Source: Taibaiella sp.
GTDB taxonomy: Bacteria; Bacteroidota; Bacteroidia; Chitinophagales; Chitinophagaceae
NCBI GenBank assembly: GCA_019638495.1
Contig: JAHBTQ010000002.1
Span: 248,001 to 312,000, forward strand
Direction of reading: 5' to 3'
DNA length: 64,000 bases
Shown here one piece after another: positions 1 to 7,057 of this stretch (position 1 is the stretch's first letter; each line of letters begins with the position of its first letter). The notes under the pieces were generated by a model. That model searched no databases. It saw only the letters and a list, made by a program, of their open reading frames with translations, and was not told the origin of the DNA. The position numbers and the translations under genes are program-made.

Positions 1-2
1 CC

Positions 3-1544
3 CTAAATGTATTCCCGATACCCGGGACAGATTCATCGTCGTTTCTGCCGCCGGCGCTTACATTCGGGCAGGGTAAGGGCCTGGTTAATCCCTTTTTCTT
101 CGCAAGCGAAATTACCGACCTCACAGGCAACCGGCTTTATAATTATTATGTACCTTTTTATACATGGTTCCTCGGTTTTTGGGTGGCCATCATACCGGGC
201 ATAAAGACCATATTTGTTGTGGGGGCCTTGCTTACTACGCTGGCACTGCTCTTGTACAGGCGGATTATTATTAACGGGACTCCTGCTTCTGCCGGCAAGC
301 TTTTTACTGCCACAATATTGCTTTCCATTCCCTACCTGGCCACCTACTCGCTACCCACCATCGGCAGGCCCGAGCAGCTTACTGCTCTTTTGCTGCTGGT
401 GTTGTTCGTGCTATACCGCAACAGGGCACGTATTGGCTTCTGGCTATACAACCCATTACTGGTCGCAATATTTGCGGTGCTGCTGGCCACGCAGATCATT
501 GGTTTTTATTTCGCGTTCCTTGTGTTTCTCATCATCGAATTCGTGCAGCAAGGCGATGCCGGGCGGGTTTTGGTAGTGAATGTAGTACGTGCAATTGGCG
601 TGCTACTTCTGTTCTACCTTATCCTGGAGGCCAGCCCCAATGGTTTCAGAGTCACTATTGAAGGCATTTTAAGTGTATCCCCGATGATCTTCATGAGAAC
701 CGATACCGGTATCCGCTCATTTGTGTTCTTTTGGCTATTGAGCCCGTTCAATATTGGTTTCGCAGTAGTATTCCTGGCTTGCATTCGTTATTGGCTCCTC
801 TACATGCGCCAGTCTCTTCCGGCTGTGGCCCCTATAAATAAGTTCTTCATAATATGCCTGCATATAGCCCTGGTCGCCGGCATTTTTGCATTTCTCCTTC
901 ATAGGCCTCCTACCGTGTACAATGCTACACAGTACATTTACGTTTTTGTGCTTTTCCTGCTGCTGAACTATGATAAATACCGTGGCAGTAAGTATCATTT
1001 CTTTATTCTGCCTTCATTGATGTTTTGTTTCCTGGCAGGCAGCCTGCTGTTTTTACGTACCCTCGTATTGTTTATCGACACAAAGGCCGATGGCAAGGAT
1101 TACGCTGCGGCGAGGAATAAACTGGCGGAAGTAGAAAGGAAATATGGCAGGTGCTATACACAGCTCAACTTATGGCCTTTATACGACGACCCATACAACG
1201 TGTTGACCCTGGAAAAGAGATACATGCGCCCGCCAACCCCTACTGCGCACCCCGGCGAAATAATTGTGATGCCGAAAACCAATGAAGGTACCCCGCAAGA
1301 TGTGCCCGCCAGCCCGGAGTTGGCTGAAGCGCTTGACGTTTATGACACGCGCAACTTCTTCTATATAGTACATTCCGGCGATATCATAGTAATGCCGCAG
1401 GCAAATAAGGATATCCCCAGGAGTTTGCTGGACAGGAGCGAAATACTGGAAGACTGGCGCACCACCAACGTACGCACCTTTATGCATATACCCATAGCAC
1501 GCCACCCATTCGGATATAGCTTTGTAGTGCTGAGGGTGAAATAG
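3..1544 (+). CDS. Membrane GT-C-like glycosyltransferase, 5' end outside the window
   Basis: The frame is open from the first bases of the window (it reads NPFFFASEITDLTGNRLYNY before the first in-frame ATG at 183), so I annotate a 5'-truncated gene with 513 visible residues rather than starting at 183. The visible part holds about ten hydrophobic segments in the first 350 residues and a soluble C-terminal domain of about 150 residues. The GRPEQL motif after a hydrophobic helix resembles the short loop motifs of GT-C integral-membrane glycosyltransferases, which use lipid-linked sugar donors at the cytoplasmic membrane. That family call is inference; the catalytic DD/DE loop would be in the missing N-terminus. 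Other polytopic envelope proteins remain possible. No clear terminator follows. Confidence 0.6.
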   Translation, partial: LNVFPIPGTDSSSFLPPALTFGQGKGLVNPFFFASEITDLTGNRLYNYYVPFYTWFLGFWVAIIPGIKTIFVVGALLTTLALLLYRRIIINGTPASAGKLFTATILLSIPYLATYSLPTIGRPEQLTALLLLVLFVLYRNRARIGFWLYNPLLVAIFAVLLATQIIGFYFAFLVFLIIEFVQQGDAGRVLVVNVVRAIGVLLLFYLILEASPNGFRVTIEGILSVSPMIFMRTDTGIRSFVFFWLLSPFNIGFAVVFLACIRYWLLYMRQSLPAVAPINKFFIICLHIALVAGIFAFLLHRPPTVYNATQYIYVFVLFLLLNYDKYRGSKYHFFILPSLMFCFLAGSLLFLRTLVLFIDTKADGKDYAAARNKLAEVERKYGRCYTQLNLWPLYDDPYNVLTLEKRYMRPPTPTAHPGEIIVMPKTNEGTPQDVPASPELAEALDVYDTRNFFYIVHSGDIIVMPQANKDIPRSLLDRSEILEDWRTTNVRTFMHIPIARHPFGYSFVVLRVK

Positions 1545-1683
1545 CGAATTGGGAGTAAGCCCTGCCTGCTAGTGTTCTTCACCAACGCAAAATGTATGAT
1601 TAGAAGCAATCGCTCTATACTAGTGCGAAAATGAAGGTTACAAAGATTTTTTGCTCGTAGGCTTTGATGGTTTTTTGCGGTTC

Positions 1684-1776
1684 ATGCCCGAAGGGCATAC
1701 CTGTTAATAGCCCCCGGTGTAACCGGGGGTAGGTAACAACCTCAACACACGCACCCCGTAGGTGGTGCACCCGTCG
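1684..1776. repeat. 93-bp dispersed hairpin repeat, copy 1
   Basis: This copy aligns without gaps to 2195-2287, with about five mismatches in 93 bp. It begins with the stem ATGCCC-GAA-GGGCAT. A perfect 8-bp stem CCCCCGGT-GTA-ACCGGGGG follows, and the repeat ends in GCACCCCGTAGGTGGTGC, which can also fold. Both stems survive in both copies, which suggests a structured element rather than decayed coding sequence. Confidence 0.8.
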
Positions 1777-1880
1777 AGGTACATGATACCTGAACATCGA
1801 TTTTGCGCGACCGGATCATTTATGGGTGGGCTGAAATGCTTGCCTGTATTGGTTATGGTGTTTTTCTTTAACTTCTACGC

Positions 1881-1970
1881 GGTGCTAAACGCTTCTAAAA
1901 GTTGCTAAAAGTTGCGCAGGAACTGCTGCCAATTGCTAAGGATTGCTAAAAACTGCTACCAACTGCTGAA
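1881..1970. repeat. Degenerate 10-nt tandem repeat (TGCTAAA core)
   Basis: Nine consecutive 10-nt blocks carry a TGCT(A/G)-like core at nearly fixed phase, for example GTTGCTAAAA, AATTGCTAAG, GATTGCTAAA and AACTGCTACC, with one 1-nt slip after the fourth block. No reading frame fits it. Its role is unknown. Confidence 0.65.
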
Positions 1971-2015
1971 ACCCTACCGGGGAGAGCTTACTTCGTAGGG
2001 ACAACCAAAATTCCT

Positions 2016-2033
2016 TCCCGATAGCTATCGGGA
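2016..2033. repeat. 18-bp perfect palindrome
   Basis: TCCCGATAGCTATCGGGA is its own reverse complement. It could be a protein-binding site or a dispersed palindrome; no adjacent gene start explains it as an operator. Confidence 0.7.
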
Positions 2034-2194
2034 CGATTACCGAATTCCCCAAAGTCACCATAAAGGTGCGCCAACAATGTCAAAACGACAAAACAATAAT
2101 CTATGACAAGACGCAAGCGTTCTGTGATAGGGTGGAAATGAGGGTTTCATTGATTTTTTTGGCGGACGGCTTCGGAGGCTTTTTTTGACAATAA

Positions 2195-2287
2195 ATGCCC
2201 GAAGGGCATACCTGTTAATAGCCCCCGGTGCAACCGGGGGGCGGTAACAACCTCAACACACGCACCCCGTAGGTGGTGCAACTGTCG
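2195..2287. repeat. 93-bp dispersed hairpin repeat, copy 2
   Basis: Second copy of the element at 1684-1776, same orientation, 511 bp downstream. The CCCCCGGT/ACCGGGGG stem is intact and its loop differs by one base (GCA instead of GTA). Confidence 0.8.
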
Positions 2288-2529
2288 CCGAGCAAACTAT
2301 GTGGTATTGATTCAGTAGGTGATGAGTTGAGATTGTGCATTAAGATAAAGATGTTCGGAGTTCCGATGGTTATCTGAAGGGATTTATTCCGCGCTCCGGT
2401 TCACACCCTCTGGAAGAAGCGGAACAACGGGGGCGACTCCAATATGGAGATTGATTACCGCCGGGACGTAGTCGGGAGACTACGCCCAACGGGGGCTTTA
2501 TATATCTTTTTTCGCCGGATGGACCTGGC

Positions 2530-2537
2530 TATCTTTG
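2530..2537 (+). promoter_or_regulatory. Candidate -7 box TATCTTTG upstream of AlbA_2 operon
   Basis: TATCTTTG matches the Bacteroidota TAnnTTTG -7 consensus and lies about 150 nt upstream of the AlbA_2 start. A second box is at 2613-2620, so two start sites are possible. Confidence 0.45.
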
Positions 2538-2612
2538 ACCGGAGACGAATTGTATCGTCTATTGGCTGTAATTACATTTTTCAAAAATGAAATAAGCTAT
2601 GGCGTTTCAGTT

Positions 2613-2620
2613 TACCTTTG
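2613..2620 (+). promoter_or_regulatory. Candidate -7 box TACCTTTG for AlbA_2-ParA operon
   Basis: TACCTTTG matches TAnnTTTG and would give a leader of about 65 nt before the ATG at 2691. It is the closest match to the gene and the more likely operon promoter. Confidence 0.5.
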
Positions 2621-2690
2621 AAGTGGAATTTTTGAATGTCTTTTTTAATTGGCGCGAATTCCTACTTGCAACGGCTAATAGCTCCTAGAA

Positions 2691-3896
2691 ATGATAACGA
2701 GAGACCAAGCAATAGCTCTTATGAGCGATATGGAAAGTGATTGGATTGAGAGGACCGTCTCAATTCGTGAAGATAAATTGGGGCCTGCTGTATGCGCATA
2801 TTCAAATGACTTTCCTAATCACAAACAACCTGGGTATATCCTTTTGGGTGTTAACGACGATGGAAAGATCGCGGGAATGACTTGGACGGATGATCAATTG
2901 CAGGCAATTGGCAATATTAAAAGTAATGGAAAGATTCTACCTCAACCTTCTCTGGTGGTGAGTCAAGTGTTTAAGTTTCCTGCAGGTGAGATAGTCGTTG
3001 TTGAGGTTCTACCCTCGCCATATCCTCCAGTTCGATTCGACGGAAGATGTTGGATACGGGTGGGTCCCCGCAGGGACAGAGCAAACCTTGAAGAAGAGAG
3101 AATTCTAATTGAGAGACGGGCAGGTCACGCAAAAACCTATGATCTTGTTCCTTCGTTTGGGGCGACCGTTGAGGATTTAAGTGTTGAACTTTTTAGAATG
3201 AGTTATCTTCCAAATGCGATTGACAAAGCAACGCTAATCGAAAATGGCAGGACCGTAGAACAACAACTTGCTTCATTGCGTTTCTTCGACACAAGAGAAA
3301 ATTGTCCTACCGTAGCGGGTATATTATTGTTTGGTCTGAATCCTGAGTTCTATATCCCTGGCTCTTATATTCAATTCGTCAAATTCGTCGGAGAAGAAAT
3401 GACCTCTGATGTAGAGTATCAAAAGAAATTTTCAGGTGCATTGATTACCGAGTTAGGATTATTGGATGAGTTTATAAAGACAAATATTATAAAAGACAGA
3501 CCGACGAAAAAGGATGCATTTATTGAAGAGATTATTCGTAACTATTCATATTGGGCATTGAGGGAACTTTTGATGAATGCAGTTATGCATAGAAATTATG
3601 AGTCGAACGCGCCGATATATATATATGAGTTTTCAAATCGGATTGAAATCATAAATCCAGGTGGCTTATATGGAGAAGCAACTCCACAAAATTTTCCCAA
3701 TGCCAGTGATTACCGTAACGTGGTTTTAGCGGAGGCTATGAAGGTGTTAGGTTACGTGAACCGCTTCAATTATGGGGTGAAACGAGCCATTGACGAGCTT
3801 CAACGAAACGGCAATGGTAAACCGGAATTTGACCTTTCTTTAACGACAAAATTTAAAGTTACAATATTGATTAATTCACAATGGCAACGAGGGTAA
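2691..3896 (+). CDS. Schlafen-type AlbA_2 domain protein with C-terminal HATPase_c_4 domain
   Basis: 401 residues. Residues ~12-140 match the AlbA_2 (Schlafen-fold) layout: an ESDWIERT start, then GYILLGVNDDGKIAG, then a VRFDGRCWIRVGPRR strand pair. Residues ~275-385 look like the GHKL-type ATP-binding domain found at the C-terminus of many AlbA_2 proteins: ALRELLMNAVMHRNY carries the N-box-like E, N and HR residues and INPGGL is a G1-like loop. The usual glycine-rich second loop is replaced by NRFNYGVKRA, so ATP binding is not certain. The stop overlaps the ParA-like gene by 16 nt, so the two are probably co-translated. AlbA_2 proteins are often labelled transcriptional regulators on thin evidence, and some related proteins are nucleases or immunity factors. 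Function here is not known. The gene is visibly A/T-richer than the sdh region. Confidence 0.8.
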   Translation: MITRDQAIALMSDMESDWIERTVSIREDKLGPAVCAYSNDFPNHKQPGYILLGVNDDGKIAGMTWTDDQLQAIGNIKSNGKILPQPSLVVSQVFKFPAGEIVVVEVLPSPYPPVRFDGRCWIRVGPRRDRANLEEERILIERRAGHAKTYDLVPSFGATVEDLSVELFRMSYLPNAIDKATLIENGRTVEQQLASLRFFDTRENCPTVAGILLFGLNPEFYIPGSYIQFVKFVGEEMTSDVEYQKKFSGALITELGLLDEFIKTNIIKDRPTKKDAFIEEIIRNYSYWALRELLMNAVMHRNYESNAPIYIYEFSNRIEIINPGGLYGEATPQNFPNASDYRNVVLAEAMKVLGYVNRFNYGVKRAIDELQRNGNGKPEFDLSLTTKFKVTILINSQWQRG

Positions 3897-4861
3897 TTAC
3901 TTTTTTCAATAATAAAGGAGGAGTTGGTAAAACAACTACCGTCTATCATGTTGCATGGATGCTATCGCAACTAGGAGTAAGAACACTTGCATTCGATTTA
4001 GATCCGCAATCGAATCTCACTTCCATGTTTTTAACAAACGAAAGGCTTGAAGATATTTATGAATCAAATGCGCCAATAACAATACTCGATGCAATAACTC
4101 CAATCGTAAATGGAGATCAGGCTGTGCCAGTACATATAGAACGGATCACTGATAATCTTGGATTAATATTGGGTAACCTGGCATTGTCAACTTTTGAGGA
4201 TACTCTGAGTGATGCATGGTTAAAGTGCTTGAATGGCGAAATCTATTCCTTTAGAATTACCAGCATTTTCAAGACGATTATCGACGAGTCGGTAATTAGG
4301 TTCGATGCCGACGTGGTATTGGTTGACGTTGGACCAAATCTGGGTGCAATAAACAGGGCAATTACAATCAGTTCCGATTATATTATCATGCCAGTAGCTT
4401 CTGACCTATTTTCGATTCAAGGCATAAAGAACCTAGGAACAACACTGAATTTGTGGAAAAAACAATGGCAACAAAGAAAGGATTTAAAACCGCAGCAGCT
4501 AACTGTCCGAATACCCGAAAATTACTCGAATCCTATAGGGTATATTGTAATGCAATACTCCGCAAAGGAGAGCAGACCGGTTAAGTCCTATTTGAAATGG
4601 GCAGAACGGATACCTAGAATATTTGCTCAATATGTATTGAATCTTGATGTACTTAATGTTAACTCAACCGAGGCTGATCCTAATTGTATAGCATTATTGA
4701 AGCACTATAGAAGTTTAGCGCCGATGTCTATGGAAGTACACAAACCAATATTTCTATTAAAACCAGGAGATGGCGCTATAGGGGCACACGTATATGCGGT
4801 ACAGAAAAGCTATGACGATTTCAAGCTCCTTGCAACAAAGATATTAGAACGGTGTCTTTAA
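3881..4861 (+). CDS. ParA/MinD-like deviant Walker ATPase
   Basis: 326 residues. The N-terminus carries the deviant Walker A motif NNKGGVGKTTT (about residues 10-20), with both the signature and catalytic lysines, then AFDLDPQSN (Walker A' region) and VVLVDVGPNLG (Walker B). Such ATPases dimerise on ATP and position DNA or protein cargo. No ParB gene or parS-like array is visible nearby, and the only partner is the overlapping AlbA_2/HATPase gene. The C-terminal third (from about residue 200) is longer than in a minimal ParA and could hold the partner-specific part. The ATG is set by the motif lying 10 residues in, as is usual. It looks like an accessory, chromosomally carried stand-alone ParA rather than the chromosome-segregation ParA, which pairs with ParB. 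Confidence 0.85.
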   Translation: MATRVITFFNNKGGVGKTTTVYHVAWMLSQLGVRTLAFDLDPQSNLTSMFLTNERLEDIYESNAPITILDAITPIVNGDQAVPVHIERITDNLGLILGNLALSTFEDTLSDAWLKCLNGEIYSFRITSIFKTIIDESVIRFDADVVLVDVGPNLGAINRAITISSDYIIMPVASDLFSIQGIKNLGTTLNLWKKQWQQRKDLKPQQLTVRIPENYSNPIGYIVMQYSAKESRPVKSYLKWAERIPRIFAQYVLNLDVLNVNSTEADPNCIALLKHYRSLAPMSMEVHKPIFLLKPGDGAIGAHVYAVQKSYDDFKLLATKILERCL

Positions 4862-4888
4862 GCCCATCCCACCTAGTTGAATGCCTAG

Positions 4889-5012
4889 CTTCCGAAACTA
4901 AAAATGTGAATATCTCTTTTCACCCGCCCACCAATCACTCCTGCCTTTGTGCCTTTCCAAACCCTTTCTGTAGGCTCATTTCATCTTTGCGTTCATAGAC
5001 GCATTTTATGAA
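4889..5012. repeat. ~125-bp direct repeat, copy A (upstream of secreted-protein gene)
   Basis: This copy aligns over its full length with 5647-5775, with scattered substitutions and small indels. Both copies carry the run AACTAAAAATGTGAATATCT and a promoter-like (T)GCCTTTG/TACCTTTG box, and both end in ACGCATTT(T)ATGAA. Copy A is the 5' region of the gene at 5061. Confidence 0.75.
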
Positions 5013-5060
5013 AAGAATTTCTCTGCCTTATAGTTGTCTATCTTTACGAAAAGTAGAGAA

Positions 5061-5570
5061 ATGTTCAGATGGCCGCTGGCTGTGCTATTCATGATTTTGC
5101 CATTTGGGATTCAAGCGCAGCCCATTGAAAACACAAGAACTCCATATACACTCAAACTTGTTGTTGACGAAGAAAATTTCTTTGAGAGTGAAATAGCAGC
5201 AGGTAAATATGTCAACGGGCAAAATGCAGTCCAGGTTTATCCCGGAGAAAGTATTTTATTGGAGGCAGATTTGAAAGACGGCAAAATCGGTACGCTTTCT
5301 TGCGTTAAAGAGAACTTACATCCCGAACGAACAATAACGGTAAGTTTTATGCAGCATACGACTGGGAAAAAGCATGAATTGATGATGTTAGAGGTAACCA
5401 ATCCCTTTAGTGAACGTCTTTCTTATCAGGCAGGTATCTACCTTATGAAGTCCGAGAAGTGGGTAAAAACTTCAGTTCTTCCAATATTACCAAAATTGAA
5501 GGTGTATGAGACTTGGCCAGATATGATTGTTTCTATCGCGTTGACAGATTGGGCACTCGGTGACAAGTAA
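5061..5570 (+). CDS. Small secreted protein, unknown function
   Basis: 169 residues from the ATG at 5061; an in-frame TTG at 5034 is rejected because the ATG gives a compact signal peptide (MFRWPLAVLFMILPFGIQAQ, cleaved after AQA-like residues). The mature part is mixed beta-rich sequence with no motif I recognise (PYTLKLVVDEENFFE, VQVYPGESILLEADL). A TATCTTTA box lies 15 nt upstream. The gene sits between two copies of a ~125-bp repeat, which suggests that the unit was duplicated or inserted. Probably periplasmic or surface-exposed; function unknown. Confidence 0.6.
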   Translation: MFRWPLAVLFMILPFGIQAQPIENTRTPYTLKLVVDEENFFESEIAAGKYVNGQNAVQVYPGESILLEADLKDGKIGTLSCVKENLHPERTITVSFMQHTTGKKHELMMLEVTNPFSERLSYQAGIYLMKSEKWVKTSVLPILPKLKVYETWPDMIVSIALTDWALGDK

Positions 5571-5646
5571 AATGTGGTCAGTAGTTGTTCTAATTCGTCC
5601 GCCTGGTCGAAGCGTCGGCTTCGTCCTAACCTATGCAAGCGTCTCA

Positions 5647-5775
5647 CTTCGGAAACTAAAAATGTGAATATCTCTTTTTCGCCCGCCAACCAATCAATCC
5701 TACCTTTGTGGCATCCTAAAACCCTTTCTGTATGTTCTGCAATTTAATGTCGCGTTCACTTACGCATTTAATGAA
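5647..5775. repeat. ~125-bp direct repeat, copy B
   Basis: Partner of 4889-5012, same orientation, starting about 760 bp downstream. It carries a better -7 box (TACCTTTG, 5701-5708) than copy A, yet no gene follows it, so it may be an orphaned promoter left by a lost or moved gene. Confidence 0.75.
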
Positions 5776-6097
5776 TTTTGCTGCTTCCGTCCGGCCAAAA
5801 GTTATTCACAAATTCGTGGAACATTTTTGTATACTTTTTGGTAACTTTTGCAGGGTCAAAGCCAATGCCGGCACGGATTATACTTTTTCAAAAATATTTG
5901 TGCCGAGGTGCGCATTTTTCGTGTATGACGCGTTGTGTGATGTATAAGCGCTGTCATTAGTTGCACCCGCTACGGGGTGCGTAGGGTGGCGGGTGGTGTC
6001 TTCGTGCTACAAAGCTTATATCCCTAACGGGGTAGGAAACGAATAGTGCTTATTCGGTTGCACTACGCCCGGCATGGCTACCTGCCAACTACCATCA

Positions 6098-6188
6098 CGG
6101 ATTCACAACCCGCAACCCACGACTCACAACCCACGACTAATGACTCTCGACTTACTACTCATGACTTACGACTTACGACTTACGACTC
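6098..6188. repeat. Heptanucleotide tandem repeat (ACGACTC-like), 13 units
   Basis: Thirteen consecutive 7-nt units in perfect phase, for example ACAACCC, ACGACTC, ATGACTC, ACGACTT, ACGACTT, ACGACTC. It ends about 45 nt before the TTG of the sdhC promoter. The units are degenerate but no phase shift is seen. Confidence 0.85.
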
Positions 6189-6233
6189 AATAGCGCAATT
6201 CACATCCTGTTATTATTCTATTGCGTTTACTAA

Positions 6234-6264
6234 TTGGGTTTTAAAACGTGGCGCGTTATCTTTG
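6234..6264 (+). promoter_or_regulatory. sdhC promoter (TTG-N20-TATCTTTG)
   Basis: TTG at 6234-6236 and TATCTTTG at 6257-6264, separated by 20 nt, fit the Bacteroidota sigma-ABfr promoter (TTG/TAnnTTTG). The leader to the ATG at 6306 is about 35 nt. Confidence 0.65.
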
Positions 6265-6305
6265 TGACCTCATAAGCACATACATATTAAACTTCGGCTG
6301 ATAAC

Positions 6306-6980
6306 ATGAATTGGAATAACTATTTCAGCACTTCGATAGGCAAAAAAATCATAGTAGGCGCTACAGGTCTTTTCCTGGTGCTTTTCCTGGTGGTGCATGC
6401 CTATGTAAATGCAATGATCTTCTGGATGGACGGTGGAAAGCACTTTACGGAGGCTGCCGGGTTTATGGGCGGCAACGTTGCCGTGCGTATCCTGGAAATA
6501 GGCCTTTTTGCGTTTCTGATCCTGCACATGGTGCAGGGGCTTATGCTGGCATCGCAGAATGCCAAGCGCCGTACACAGCGCTACCAGGTAAGTGCCGGCA
6601 ATGCTACCAGCAAGTGGTATAGCCGCTCCATGGGCCTGCTGGGCACGCTTATCCTGTTGTTCCTTATCCTTCACCTTTTCCACTTCTGGGCGCCAAACCG
6701 TTATGGCCAGGCTTTTGACCCTCAATGGACAGAGGAAACACTCTACAACAAGATGCTGGAAGTATTCAGTCATCTATGGGTAGTGGTAGTGTATGTGCTG
6801 GGCTGCATATCGCTGGCATGGCACCTGATGCATGGCTTTTATAGCGGCTTCCAGACGTTTGGCCTGGCTACGCACAAGTACAAAGGTATTATCCGCTCCA
6901 TAGGCGTGGCATTCGCAATTATCGTTCCGGCGATATTTGCCAGCATGCCGGTGTACCTGCACATGATAAGCAACCACTAA
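6306..6980 (+). CDS. sdhC: Succinate dehydrogenase cytochrome b subunit (membrane anchor)
   Basis: 224 residues with five hydrophobic helices, the usual architecture of the single-chain, di-heme type B anchor of Bacteroidota SQR/fumarate reductase complexes. Conserved pieces include SIGKKIIVGATGLFLVLFLVVHA near the start, ILHMVQG, and ILHLFHFW, whose histidines are likely heme ligands. It anchors SdhAB in the inner membrane and passes electrons to quinone. First gene of the operon; sdhA follows after 77 nt. Confidence 0.93.
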   Translation: MNWNNYFSTSIGKKIIVGATGLFLVLFLVVHAYVNAMIFWMDGGKHFTEAAGFMGGNVAVRILEIGLFAFLILHMVQGLMLASQNAKRRTQRYQVSAGNATSKWYSRSMGLLGTLILLFLILHLFHFWAPNRYGQAFDPQWTEETLYNKMLEVFSHLWVVVVYVLGCISLAWHLMHGFYSGFQTFGLATHKYKGIIRSIGVAFAIIVPAIFASMPVYLHMISNH

Positions 6981-7057
6981 TAATGGGCGAGGGGAGGAAG
7001 CAGTGCTGCAGTTGCAGATGACAAACAATAACAACCTGATTATTTTATAGAATTGAT

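Larger units (their letters stand above)
1545..2690. other. Gene-free accessory stretch with repeats and promoters
   Basis: No convincing gene lies in these 1.1 kb. It holds two copies of a 93-bp hairpin-rich repeat, a tract with 10-nt periodicity, an 18-bp perfect palindrome, a stem (CGTAGTC/GACTACG) near 2465-2485, and two TAnnTTTG promoter boxes before the AlbA_2 gene. A 60-codon minus-strand frame over 1615-1797 only translates the repeat and was rejected. Confidence 0.7.
5571..6305. other. Gene-free stretch: repeat copy B, 7-nt microsatellite, sdh promoter
   Basis: It holds the second copy of the ~125-bp repeat, then A/T-rich sequence with a single DnaA-box-like TTATTCACA at 5802-5810, a GCACCC/GGGTGC stem at 5963-5980, a heptanucleotide array at 6098-6188 and the sdhC promoter. 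Short frames at 5732-5960 and 6046-6267 translate A/T-rich or repeat DNA and look non-coding. Confidence 0.65.

Noticed and set aside
1615-1797. 60-codon minus-strand frame
   Set aside because: It translates the 93-bp repeat and has no protein-like features beyond it.
5802-5810. Replication origin
   Set aside because: Only one DnaA-box-like site (TTATTCACA) is present, with no cluster, no A/T-rich unwinding repeat and no dnaA or gidA neighbours.
5732-5960. Small frames after the ~125-bp repeat copy B
   Set aside because: The sequence is A/T-rich and the frames overlap each other; no start signal or family match.
6098-6188. CRISPR-like array
   Set aside because: Units are 7 nt with no spacers, so this is a microsatellite.
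6046-6267. 73-codon frame rich in T, D and S
   Set aside because: It is only the heptamer array read as protein.
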